Origin: Trichomonas vaginalis G3
Taxonomy: Eukaryota > Parabasalia > Trichomonadida > Trichomonadidae
Direction: 5' to 3'
Assembly (NCBI RefSeq): GCF_026262505.1
Contig: NC_067203.1
Coordinates: forward strand, 11,780,001-11,844,000
DNA: 64,000 nucleotides
Shown here: positions 19,761 to 30,133 of the stretch, in pieces
How the letters are laid out: every line of letters begins with the position of its first letter
Numbering within the stretch: the first letter of the stretch is position 1
Translations under genes and position numbers: made by a program
Notes under the pieces: generated by a model
Seen by the model: the letters and a program-made list of their open reading frames with translations, nothing else
Told to the model about the DNA's origin: nothing
Databases searched by the model: none

Positions 19761-21241
19761 TAAACTTCTTTGCTCTCAGTTCATCTGGACCGTCTCTGTC
19801 ACCAGTATATTGTATTTGAACTGTACCAACAGTTGAAATACCACCCATAAAGTCTTCTGAGTCAGCAAATGGAATGCCAAGCCAAAAGTTTGAACGGTCT
19901 CCATTTGTATATTGAGTTTTTTGACCTCCTGTATGAGTCCATACTTTCACATATGGCATAATAGAACTTTGCATTTCAGGGTTAATGGTTGTTGTGAAGT
20001 TGTTGTTAAAGTTCATAGCATCTAATGTCAAGTTGTATGACCTCATATCCTCAACTGTAGAATATTCTTCTCTTGGATAATATTTGCCATCTATGTTTAT
20101 ATGATATTTAATACCGGGGTTGTAGAAACAAGAATAGTCATTTATAGTTCGTCTGAACAGTACAAACATAGTATCTGCATGTTTCATTGCAGTTGTTAAA
20201 GCAATATCTGTTCTTGCACCTGGGTCAGCACTTTGGTTTCCAACTTCACCTGCAAAGTCTTTGACAGATATTTGGTGTATAGGGAACATAAGTGGAACTG
20301 CAATATATTTGGCAGCTAAAGCATTTGAAATATCTGGGTCCAACATATAGACTGCAAGTCTGCTTTCTATTCTCTTGCATTCAAATTTTTCGCATGTGAA
20401 CTTAACTGGGTCCCAAGCATCTCCAGCAGCATTGAAAAATAGTTTACTTCAGTGTTGAGGTTTGAGAAACCAAAGTCTAAGTCAACTTTGTTTTTGCAAA
20501 AGTCGGCGAATGACATTTTATTTGTTCCACTACTTCTGTAAGAGTGAATGGGTCTTGTGTTGGTGCAATGACTAAGTTATTTTTGCTTGGAGTAAGTTCG
20601 ATAGAAATTTTTCCTGCCCAGTTTGGCAAGTATCTTAAAAACCTGAAGATGAGGAAAGATGACAAAGGAACTCTAAGTTTCAGTTTTACTTTGGTTACTG
20701 CTGCTGCAGTTTGTCCAGAAAGGTTAACATAAACTCCTGGAACGTTAGGGTCAAGTCTTCTTATTTTCTCAATAGTTGCATATTGGTCTGTTTGTTCTCT
20801 AGCTTGTGGTTGTACTGAGTTTCTCAAAGCGAACCATTCATAGTTTGCCCATGTTACTGTTTGAACTAAGTCAGAGTTAGAATATATCTTATATCCCATG
20901 AAAACTTCTGGAGCATATTGGTATCCGACATAGAAAATTCCATTGCAACCTTTCTTGTCAGACAACTTGGCAGAAGGTTTTATTTCAATGTCTTGTTCCA
21001 CGTATAAGAAAGAGTTGTCAATAGAAATAATATGAAACCTGTCGCAAGCAATATCTACTGTTGTTGAAGAACCTTCTCCAAACTCACCTACGTTTCCATA
21101 AGAAACAGCAGTTGTATATTCGTAAGTTCCAGGAACTATTTCTGACCTTCTAATGGCATTGTCGCATTCGTTATACCATTCGGAAACATTTCCATTCATG
21201 GCATCCAAAACTGTTGGCGTTATATTCTGAGCGGCGTACAT
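19636..21241 (-). pseudogene. Candidate major capsid protein (L)
   Basis: Counterpart of the intact 535-residue protein at R 38014-39621 and nearly identical over most of its length (MYAAQNITPTVLDAMNGNVS start). Broken, but only lightly compared with the rest of L. Confidence 0.7.
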
Positions 21242-21273
21242 TTCATATGAGTAAAAATATAGAATAGTTGGAT

Positions 21274-24200
21274 TTATATGTCATAATAGAACCCACTCCG
21301 ACCAAGCTTTACTTTCTTCCTGACTGAGTTTTTAACTCTTCTTTTTCCTTCATTGCCCTCTGCTTGAAGTTGTTGCATCTTTGCATTATGTTCATCTAGT
21401 ATGTTGCAAATTTCCCATGTCCTTTTTGCCTTTTGGCTCTGGTCGCCCATCTCAGGTAACCTATATCCTAGAAAGATTTTGTCATAGTTTGTATTTGAGT
21501 CTTCGCGTATTGTTTGCATGACTCTTTCCTGAGTTTCCGGTTCAAGCTCTTCAAACAGTGCCTGTCCATATGGAATATGCTCGTTTCCAAATATATGTTT
21601 TTGTAGCCATTCTGGTTTTCTTTCCATGTTACCAACTATATCTTTTGTGAATGGAAAAGCTTTTACCCAATGTTTCAGTCTTGCGTCGTTTATTTCTGTA
21701 GTTGGTTTTATTTTGTCAAGGAACATGTTTTTCAATACTAACATTTCATTTGGTACTGTCCATTTGAGTTTTCTTAAATATTCATCCCTTCTCGGTTCAT
21801 TGTCTGCAAAGTAAGTTTTTATGACATTTTGTAAACTTTCGTTTGCAAGGTCATGTACAATAGGTTCTCTTCCTTCTCTGTCCATAACTTTCTTTCTAAA
21901 CTCTTCACCAAATATACCATCTCTATGGTTCTGTGTAGTTCTTTGAGATAAATGTTCTAGAACGTCAGGTGTTATATTTCCATCAGCCATGTTCATTTCA
22001 TACTGGTCCAAAATATCTGCATGTTTCATATCTTTCAATGGCATTAAAGCCGCGCTTAAAATACCAGCTATATCTGGTTCACCATTGACTTCCATTGCGT
22101 CTACAACTTCTTGGAATTGAGGTTGTAAGTTTATGAACCACCTATCCGGGTTAGCTTTATGACCCCATCTCATTGTAGTTCCATCGTCTGCAGAAACAAA
22201 AGTAGGTTTGTTTCCATCTTGGTTAGGTTCTGAATGAACTTTAAACAATGTTTCATTTCTATATGTTTTCTTGAAATTTAACCTTTTATCTTCACCGAGT
22301 TCATCCGAAGATTGAACGTTAAATGCTCGTAAGTAAAAAGGGTTGTTGTATTTGTGTACATTTTTTTCAGTTCTTCCATTCTATGCTGAATATTTTCATC
22401 TGGTGCTGGAGTCTTTTGTATGTCGGCAAACATTTTTCGATATTCTTCTACTATGTCAGCCGAATTTTTTTAGACTCTTGGAAATATTCCATATTCTCCG
22501 CATACTCTTGTTGAGGGTCAAGATTTTTCGGCTGTTCCAAATCTTCATCTAGTTCTGTGAAGTTAGTTTCCAAAGGAGTGACTTGTTCGTTTCCTTCAGG
22601 CTCTTCTAGCTGTTGTTGCTGAACTATTTCTTCCATGTCTGGTTGTATCTGAACTATTTCTTCCTGTGGAGTTTCTTGTACCTCATCTGCTGGCATTTCA
22701 TATATTCCGAGACCGTTTTTAACAATTTCCCTATCTACGTCATCCGCATTCATAAGCTTTTGTTCTTTCGTTCCGTCTCTATTTTTTACGCGTTTCATGA
22801 CGAAAGTTGAATTGTCATTTAGCTCTGACATCAAATATCTCGGAGTAAATTCATCCATGTCATTTGGATGATATGCTATTAAATCATATCCCTTAGCGAG
22901 CTTGTATTTTCCAGGTTTGAGATTATATCCGTTTTGGTGCTGAGCCATAAAGCTAAATAGGTTCGGGTCAGTATTTCCATCCTTGAACTTTCCAATAGCT
23001 TCTTTATATCTGTCACTAAAGTCAACAGTATCTGGGAAACCACACTCTTCTTTAAGCATTTTTAAGAATTCTTGGTTTCCTTGTTCTCTACTTCTTTTAT
23101 GTCCTTGCTCTGTTTGTGGTTGTTGTTGTGCAGGGTTTTGAACTGTTGGTTGCTGTGCTGGTTGTTGTGTTGGTTGTTGTGCGTTGTGGAGGTGGTTGTT
23201 GTGCTGGTTGTTGTGCATGCCTGTGTCTGTGTCCATGTGACGATGTAAATGTTCTAGGTAGTCCTGGTGCAGGTGCTTCTCTTGGAGGGTTTGGTGGTAT
23301 ATAAGTTCCACCAGCTGGCACATATGTTCCATCTGCAGCGTAATGTCCTACCTGACTTTTCGTTTTTAAGAAAGCATTTACTAGGTCTGTTTTGGTCTGT
23401 TGTAACTCTTTTTCTTGACTTTCCACAACAGTTGCTCTAACGGCGTCATAGGCACTTTGAACTGCCTGTCTCGTTGCTGCATCTGTTATTTTCGTCATAT
23501 TTTGTGCTACTTCTTTTAACTCTTTGTCGAAACCTTCAGACTTCAGTTTCTTTCCAGATGAGAAGTCGTTCACTAGTTTCACCTTACTATGAAGAGCTTC
23601 GAAGGCGTTCTTAAAGTCAGCATTCATTAAAGCTTCATTTGAACTGTCTTCATCCGCTTGTATTTTTGTCCTTATTGACCCTATAAGTTGGGCTGCTTTA
23701 GCGTTGGCTTGGGCATCTAACCAGTCATTATTAGCTTTTATATATTCTGCGCTTTTCATTGCCTTTTGCATGGCTGCGTCGTTATTTTTACTTTCTTGTG
23801 CTAAGTTTTCATACTGTACGGTTTGGTTTTGCAACTGTAAAAGTTTTTCTGCCTTTACATTTGCTTCAACTTCTTTTTTATACTCATCGCTATCCATATA
23901 TGTCTTCAGGGCTTTTTGTTTTATCTCTTCATCTTTCAGTACTTTATATTGAGTAGTATGGTTTTTCAAATTTATAACATCTTGTTCCATTTTTGCTACT
24001 TCTGCTGCTTTTTCTGACACTTTTTTCGCATATTCCTCTGTACTTAGTTCTTTCAGTTGTTCTTCTTTCTTCTTTTTCTCTACGTTTAACTCATTGAGTT
24101 TCTTTGTGTGTCTGTCATATTCTAGTTTCTTTTCGTTTTCACTTATTTGTTTCTGTATGTCTATGTTTGACTTTTTGACATCTGTTATTTGATTTTTGAG

Positions 24201-24472
24201 TGAACTCAAATTCATTTGACTTTGAGGGTTATAAGCTGTTCCGTCTGCAGCTCCACCATAGCCTGCCATTTTCGCTAAAAGTGCCGCTCTTAAACCTCCA
24301 CTCTGTGCACCAATAACTCGGTTTAAAAGCATAGGTTGCTTGACATTTGTTGCAACATAGTGGGGTCATTCAGCATTTGTTGTTGCAACTGTTGTTGTGG
24401 TGTCAGTTTTACTATTGGATGTTTCAATGCTCTCTTCCTCTTACGTATATTCTTACGTAGCTTACGTGGCAT
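21274..24472 (-). pseudogene. Large coiled-coil/Pro-rich protein (L)
   Basis: Counterpart of R 34486-37981. The coiled coil, the Pro/Gln/Thr region (much shorter than in R) and the C-terminal domain are present. Broken, with few breaks. The ATG at 24472 is preceded by the same TTTTTAACTTCACTTAA context as in R. Confidence 0.75.
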
Positions 24473-24602
24473 TTTAAGTGAAGTTAAAAAGCGGTTTTTG
24501 ACAGATGTTTATATGACACTTTTTGTTCAGCACAAAAAACTACTCGGTCAAAGTGTTGTCAGTTTTGTAAAATAACCGTCCTATCTCATTCTATAAGGGG
24601 AA

Positions 24603-24690
24603 AAGGCTTCTCAAAGTATACTTCCTTGGAACGCCTGTAACTTTTCCTGTAGCGACGATAGACCCTTACTTGTCCGGACAAAGTTATACT
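24603..24690 (-). repeat. Inner terminal-repeat copy at the right of L
   Basis: Inverted match to 1515-1602 and direct-orientation inverse of R 34266-34352. Outward of 24690 the match to R stops abruptly and 1.9 kb of other sequence follows. Confidence 0.85.
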
Positions 24691-24941
24691 ATTTTGAGTG
24701 CTCTACAAAAAAGTCAACGGCGACGACTCTCAAAAACCGTTGTGTAAAAAGTTTTACCGTTGGACAAAAAAGTATATATAGAAAACAAAAAACGTTTATA
24801 GTTCATTCAATATTTGAGATGGAACGGTTTGCCAACGGTAACTATTAAATAAAATAAAAAAATAGGGGGTCTCCGTTGGTAAAAACCGTTTATTTTAAAC
24901 TTTTCTATGAGTAGTCCGAAAAAAACAGTTTATTTTTCATA

Positions 24942-26456
24942 ATGGAAGGAAAAAGTGTCGCAAACAATTCGTCGACTACCTCTGCAGTTAAAGTTCCTAC
25001 AACTTATGTCTCACCATTCTCAAAACCCTTACGACCTCCTATAATACCAAAGCAACTTCCTCATACAATTGCAAACAATTCGTCGACTACCTCTGCAGTT
25101 AAAGTTCCTACAACTTATGTCTCACCATTCTCAAAACCCTTACAACCTCCTATAATACCAAAGCAACTTCCTCATACAATTGCAAACAATTCGTCGACTA
25201 CCTCTGCAGTTAAAGTTCCTACAACTTATGTCTCACCATTCTCAAAACCCTTACAACCTCCTATAATACCAAAGCAACTTCCTCATACAATTGCAAACAA
25301 TTCGTCGACTACCTCTGCAGTTAAAGTTCCTACAACTTATGTCTCACCATTCTCAAAACCCTTACAACCTCCTATAATACCAAAGCAACTTCCTCATACA
25401 ATTGCAAACAAATTGTCCAACAATTTGAGTTCTTCTTCTCAAAACACAACAGATACAGTTGTCCAAACAGCACCAGAACAAGTTTCACATAGTTCTACAA
25501 TTCAAGACAAATTGTCCAACAATTTGAGTTCTTCTTCTTCTCAAAACACAACAGAAACATCTGAAACAGATTTACAACCAGCACCAGAACAAGTTTCACA
25601 TAGTTCTACAAGTATGTTAACAAGAGCACAATTTCAAGATTTAATTTCTCTTGAACAATATTCGAGTAACGAAACACAAAGCGACGACTGTAACCTCTCG
25701 CTACCCGAATCCATTCAAAGAAAATACGCCATGAAAAGACTGAAATTGTTGTATAAACTTCTTAACAATTGGGGAGTCGAAGACAACTCAGATTATAGTG
25801 AAATGTTTAACAAAGTCATAGAATCTGTTAAACCAATTGAAAACGACATAAAAAATCCCGGTGTTCTTGTAGACCTTTTCGCCTCAAAATTACCAGTTAC
25901 AACCAATCTAATAGCAACACAAGCTATAGAGCAATTTATTTTATGTTTTCCCAAGCAATATAGACAACACCTGAGGGAAACAAGAATAGGAAAATTTCAA
26001 TTGGTGTATCCTACAACATACAACTATTACGAAGAAGCAAATGAATATGGAGAACTCTCATTCCATTTCACACTTTCAGTTCCTGAGGGAGAAGAAAAAG
26101 CAATCTATCATGTACAATCTCTTGCAGGATGTGAAGGAAAACCTCACATCATAACTACTGTTGCAATTGACAAACCTGCAAGAGTCGAAGACGATGTTTT
26201 GTTCGCGTCCCATTGCTGGTTTTGGCATGGGAGAACCAATTCCAATTTCCCATTTCACAGAATACTCAGCACAACATTTTCAAATGTAGAATTCGTGTTC
26301 TACGACCATCAAAAGTTCCTGCTAACAAAACCAAAGAAACAATTTGTCTCAATATTTGTTGCTGGTCATGTGGCTGACAAAGAGCCATCAGATACTGACT
26401 ATGAAGAAGAGGAGGAGGAAGAAGAAAACGATAGCGATGTCGTTCTTATCGAATAA
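24942..26456 (+). CDS. 504-residue repeat protein in the right extension of L
   Basis: Whole open frame, MEGKSVANNSSTTSAVKVPT at the start. Residues 7-154 are four nearly identical 37-residue units (111 bp each, 24960-25403), rich in Ser, Thr and Pro (TYVSPFSKPLQPPIIPKQLP). Two related units follow, around LSNNLSSSSQNTT and PAPEQVSHSST. Residues 230-475 form a folded domain with FPKQYRQHLRETRIGKFQLV, HFTLSVPEGEEKAIYHVQSL and SHCWFWHGRTNSN. The C terminus is acidic (DTDYEEEEEEEENDSD). No signal peptide or membrane segment. TCATA lies just before the ATG. Neither R nor the left end of L has this gene. It lies between the inner repeat and a variant terminus, so it looks like cargo of that end. 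I do not recognise the family. The whole frame inside a decayed element suggests a more recent origin. Confidence 0.75.
   Translation: MEGKSVANNSSTTSAVKVPTTYVSPFSKPLRPPIIPKQLPHTIANNSSTTSAVKVPTTYVSPFSKPLQPPIIPKQLPHTIANNSSTTSAVKVPTTYVSPFSKPLQPPIIPKQLPHTIANNSSTTSAVKVPTTYVSPFSKPLQPPIIPKQLPHTIANKLSNNLSSSSQNTTDTVVQTAPEQVSHSSTIQDKLSNNLSSSSSQNTTETSETDLQPAPEQVSHSSTSMLTRAQFQDLISLEQYSSNETQSDDCNLSLPESIQRKYAMKRLKLLYKLLNNWGVEDNSDYSEMFNKVIESVKPIENDIKNPGVLVDLFASKLPVTTNLIATQAIEQFILCFPKQYRQHLRETRIGKFQLVYPTTYNYYEEANEYGELSFHFTLSVPEGEEKAIYHVQSLAGCEGKPHIITTVAIDKPARVEDDVLFASHCWFWHGRTNSNFPFHRILSTTFSNVEFVFYDHQKFLLTKPKKQFVSIFVAGHVADKEPSDTDYEEEEEEEENDSDVVLIE
24960..25403 (+). repeat. Four 111-bp coding repeats
   Basis: Units start at 24960, 25071, 25182 and 25293 and differ by one or two bases only (for example CGACCT versus CAACCT). 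The near identity points to recent expansion. Confidence 0.9.
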
Positions 26457-26489
26457 AAACTTTAATTTCTTACTATATAATTTTTTAGT

Positions 26490-26573
26490 TCTCCTCTAGG
26501 TTTTTTAGGGGCTAGAAGGGGCGCAGCCCCTGGAAGCCCCACTACCTTTTTTTTTTTTTTTTTTTTTTTTTTT
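26490..26573 (-). repeat. Variant right terminus of L with poly-T
   Basis: GGGGCTAGAAGGGGCGCAGC, then CCCTGGAAGCCCC and about 26 T. Compared with the R ends (GGGGCTAGAGGGCACGAAGT, then GCCTGGAAGCCCC), the layout is equal but the small hairpin stem is changed (GGGGC-GCA-GCCCC instead of GGCACGAAGTGCC). This suggests a related subfamily end. Confidence 0.7.
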
Positions 26574-27014
26574 GCATGGGATAAAATATGCAATTATTCA
26601 ATCAATTCGCATGATTTGAAAAAAAAAATCTAAATTTGATAAAAATGTAGAAATTTTTTATTTTTAACTTGAGATTCGATTTTTTTTGATCCAATTTGTG
26701 AATTTTTTTTTGATCGGAATTTCAATTAATTTGTTGATCAAAAATGACCTCACAATGTTTGATCATAAGTGAAGTCATCTTCATGGGTATTTAGAAATGA
26801 GGATGTTTTATTGTCGTCTGGAAAAAGTGACAAAATTATTATTGTCGTCTAAAAAGGTGATAAATTATTATTGTCGTCTGGAAAAGTGACAAAATTATCA
26901 TTGTCGTCTAAAAAATAGATTTTTCAAGCATGTTTCGGTACCTAAATAAAGGAAGAACATCAATTCCATCTATGTATATAGTATGCAAACACGCATGATA
27001 TATGGAGTAGCTCT
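26574..27014. other. AT-rich host DNA with short GTCGTCT repeats
   Basis: Noncoding. About four tandem units of 30 bp begin at 26811, 26842, 26871 and 26901, each starting TTGTCGTCT and containing GTGACAAAATTAT. The same TTGTCGTCT word returns, partly inverted as AGACGACAAT, at 27050-27090 inside the 3' end of the decayed gene. Nothing else is seen. Confidence 0.6.
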
Positions 27015-28156
27015 TTATCTGGCTAAAAATCCTATTATTTGAAAATTCGCATTGTCGTCTAAAACCGCCAGACGACAATAATAATACCCCTTTAGAAATT
27101 CCAAGAGAAATTGCTTATTTTTCGCAGATGTAATATCTGAGAAAATCGAATTTAAATATTCATAGAAACCCAAATCATTCTCCGGTTCGAATAATTCATC
27201 TGTTGCTTTTTCTGTTTTTTCTATGAATTTTAATAATTTGATTAATAAATCTTCATCAGGAAGAATTATTGTTGCATTTGTGATAAAATTCCATATTGAG
27301 GTAATATGGCAATAATTACATTTATAAAATGTAATTTTATCCAAAATTTTTTGGCAAATTCGCATAATAGCATTAATATTTGAAGCTGAGATTAAACCTG
27401 TGATTACTTCTGTAACTTTTGGAAAATCATCGCAATTTAATATCTCTTTCTATTGAATTGAGAAATCAAAAAAATCAAATGGATTCATTTCTTCAATTTC
27501 AAGGAGATTGTAAAAATTGATAGAAGTGTTATTGCAACAAATTGTATTTGCAGCAAAAAATATCATTTGCTCGATTCCATTTTTGGAATAAATTTGCTGG
27601 AACAATGTTAAATTAAAACAGTTGCTTAATTTTTCTTCATTGTTTTCATAAAAAAGTAACAAGTTTGCAACTGAAATTTCAAAATTTTGATAATTGTCAG
27701 TTATTTCAGTAAATATATATATTTGCTTTTCTTCATCTAAAAATGGCAAATATTGATTTGCAATATTAACTAAAGTTTGGGATAAATTGTTCCAGTTTGA
27801 TTTTACAATTTGTGAGCATATTATGTAATATGTAAATTTATCCGCTTTGTAGGAATTTAAAATTGTGTTTGTTGTTCTGTTTCAGTTAAATTACTGAATT
27901 TTTCAAGATTAATATTTGATAAAAAATAGAATCCTTGAAAATTCTGATATCTTTTCAATGTTTAAAACGGATGCTAAAAATGTAAAAGAACTTCATCAGT
28001 CATTGTGATTTTTTTGAAAAATTTATCCCAATTCAAGCATCCAATTGATCTTTCTGTCATTGTACTTATGCATTGATAAAGTTGATTTAATGAATCCGAA
28101 GAATAATCATTATGCTTGACTAGTTGAGTTAGTTGATACAGACTGTCGTCAGCCAT
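27015..28156 (-). pseudogene. Decayed host gene, helical-repeat (HEAT/ARM-like) protein
   Basis: Starting at ATG 28156 (MADDSLYQLTQLVKHNDYSS), similar helical and leucine/isoleucine/asparagine-rich sequence continues through three frames down to 27015. The longest open pieces are 27974-28156, 27450-27749 and 27015-27365. The first is closed by a frame change near 27975, several stops lie at 27850-27930, and another stop lies near 27450. Segments such as MRICQKILDKITFYKCNYCH and YLNSIFSDITSAKNKQFLLE suggest alpha-solenoid repeats, as in importin-like or uncharacterised trichomonad proteins, but no specific family could be named. The promoter is intact while the body is broken, so this is a fairly young pseudogene of a host gene. 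The 3' end has been invaded by GTCGTCT repeats. Confidence 0.6.
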
Positions 28157-28164
28157 TTTAAAAA

Positions 28165-28169
28165 AATGA
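28165..28169 (-). promoter_or_regulatory. Initiator of the decayed host gene
   Basis: Minus-strand TCATT with A+1 at 28167, 11 bases before the ATG. It matches the trichomonad initiator TCA-Y-(T/A). Confidence 0.6.
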
Positions 28170-28205
28170 ATAAAATTGTATAGTAAATTATATTTGTGAA
28201 ATTTG

Positions 28206-28270
28206 TGACGCTACATTCAATCTAAGACCAATATCTCAAAGAATTCCTCATTTAAGTATTACTTTTCATT
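28206..28270. repeat. 65-bp direct repeat, copy 1
   Basis: Starts TGACGCTACATTCAATCTAA. It recurs at 28372-28436 with one or two changes, 166 bp apart. No coding frame. It could be the remains of a longer interspersed repeat. Confidence 0.8.
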
Positions 28271-28371
28271 GTTTTTTAAAAAAATATCTTTGCTTATTTG
28301 TTCACTTTTTTGACATTTATTATATGCTTTTTATCATATTTCCGATGATATGAATATATTCTATATAAGAA

Positions 28372-28436
28372 TGACGCTACATTCAATCTAAGACCAATAT
28401 CTCAAAGAATTACTCATTTAAGTATTACTTTTCATT
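28372..28436. repeat. 65-bp direct repeat, copy 2
   Basis: Second copy of 28206-28270; both end in GTATTACTTTTCATT. Confidence 0.8.
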
Positions 28437-28523
28437 TTTAATTCAATTTTCGAACGGTTTTCGTAAATTTTGCATCATTTCATTTTTTAATGGGAAAATC
28501 ATCTATATTTAATCAAAAAAGAG

Positions 28524-29780
28524 TGTTGTAAACAGAAATTCATCAAAAGTGACACCTCAGAAAAGCTAAAATATTGAATTTTTGGAACTTTTGATAGAGC
28601 ACGTTTTTAAATATTAATTAAAGTAAATGTATATTTTGTAAAGATTCTTTTTAATAAAAAAATAAAATTTTGAAGAAGAACACAAAATCTTCTGAAAAAT
28701 AATATCACATAAACTCATATTATTTTCTAATATATAACTATTTTATATAAAAATCAAATTCAATGATCTTAAAAGCGAAGGATAAACCTCAAAATTTACG
28801 AATATAATGAGTGGGAATATAATGCTTATCTATCATAAAACCATATGAAATATCAATTTTTGCTTTACGCCTAATTTTTGACGACAATTAGCAAAAAATG
28901 TTAAATGTTAACACTCAGTCCATTTGAATATGAAAAATAAAATTGACTTTGATTAAATGTTTTTATTTATCATGCAATTCTTCTTGCGACCAAAGATTTG
29001 AATAAAAGTTCAAAAAATAAGATAGCTTAAAAAATAATATACGGTAGTGTTTACTAATAGATGAATAGTATATAAATTCTATTAAAATGGATTTGATCCA
29101 AAAAAATATAAAACCAAAAATAATTGTTATAATTTAAATGAAGAAGTAATTTAAAACGATTTTATTTATGATCAAATTTATATATTTTTTTGGATCAAAT
29201 CCATTTTAATAGAGTTTATATACTATTCATCTATTAGTAAACACTACCGTATATTATTTTAAGCTATCTTATTTTTTGAACTTTTATTCAAATCTTTGGT
29301 CGCAAGAAGAATTGCATGATAAATAAAAACATTTAATCAAAGTCAATTTTATTTTTCATATTCAAATGGACTGAGTGTTAACATTTAACATTTTTTGCTA
29401 ATTGTCGTCAAAAATTAGGCGTAAAGCAAAAATTGATATTTCATATGGTTTTATGATAGATAAGCACTATATTCCCACTCATTATATTCGTAAATTTTGA
29501 GGTTTATCCTTCGCTTTTAAGATCATTGAATTTGATTTTTATATAAAATAGTTATATATTAGAAAATAATATGAGTTTATGTGATATTATTTTTCAGAAG
29601 ATTTCATTATATATGCCTATGAAAAGTACTCTCAAAACTAACTTTTTCCTAATTATAATTAAATCTAGAATATTGTATTATGCTTAGTATTATTTCATTT
29701 TTCTCATTCAATTTAGAATTTACAAATGTCAAAAAATTGAGAGCTGTCACTTTTGATGAATTTCTGTTTATTACAACCCA
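28524..29780. repeat. 1.26 kb foldback repeat (possible non-autonomous DNA transposon)
   Basis: Two arms of about 428 bp (28685-29112 and 29177-29604) are inverted copies with only a handful of differences, separated by a 64-bp loop. Farther out, 28532-28553 and 29746-29767 are perfect 22-bp inverted repeats (ACAGAAATTCATCAAAAGTG plus AC), flanked by TGTTGTA / TTACAAC. The DNA between outer ends and inner arms is not repeated. No coding frame of note lies inside. The outer repeats look like transposon ends and the inner arms like a later inverted duplication, or the whole is a foldback element. No clear target duplication was found. Confidence 0.75.
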
Positions 29781-30133
29781 TGTAGTACGATTTGATTCCT
29801 GCCAGGCCATAAATATATTTTATTGAAATGAAATGATCTTACAATTAATGCACTTTTAACAACATATATTAATTTTAACCAAAAATATTTATTTCAATAT
29901 TTACAAAATTGATAATATGCATTCAAATTGCAAAATCAAATTAAAACAACACATTAATATAAAAAAGAGAATAACTCTCATGAAACTTTTCTAATTGATT
30001 GAAAATACCAGTATTCAAAATCAATTTCAATAAAGAAATTTATTCATGATCAGTCTTTAACCATACACAAAACACATTTTATTTAAGACCGCCACTGATC
30101 ATTCAATTTTTTTATTTATTTTATTTTTATAAA
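29781..30133. other. Intergenic DNA upstream of the coiled-coil gene
   Basis: AT-rich, noncoding. A TCATT word at 30099-30103 matches the initiator and would give a 33-base leader to the ATG at 30134. Nothing else is seen. Confidence 0.5.

Larger units (their letters stand above)
1468..26573 (+). mobile_element. Polinton/Maverick element L (decayed, with an unusual right end)
   Basis: About 25 kb with inverted terminal repeats, a methyltransferase, protein-primed DNA polymerase B, retroviral-type integrase, packaging ATPase, SF3 helicase and capsid-type genes, which together define a Polinton. Core gene order equals that of element R, read in the opposite direction. It is clearly broken, with several tens of breaks, so it is older or less constrained than R. 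The left end lacks the poly-A tract seen at the ends of R. The right end runs 1.9 kb beyond the shared inner terminal repeat and finishes in a variant terminus with poly-T. I see no target-site duplication joining the two ends. Confidence 0.9.

Noticed and set aside
23116-23304. Val/Cys-rich plus-strand frame
   Set aside because: Shadow of the Pro/Gln region of the large protein in L.
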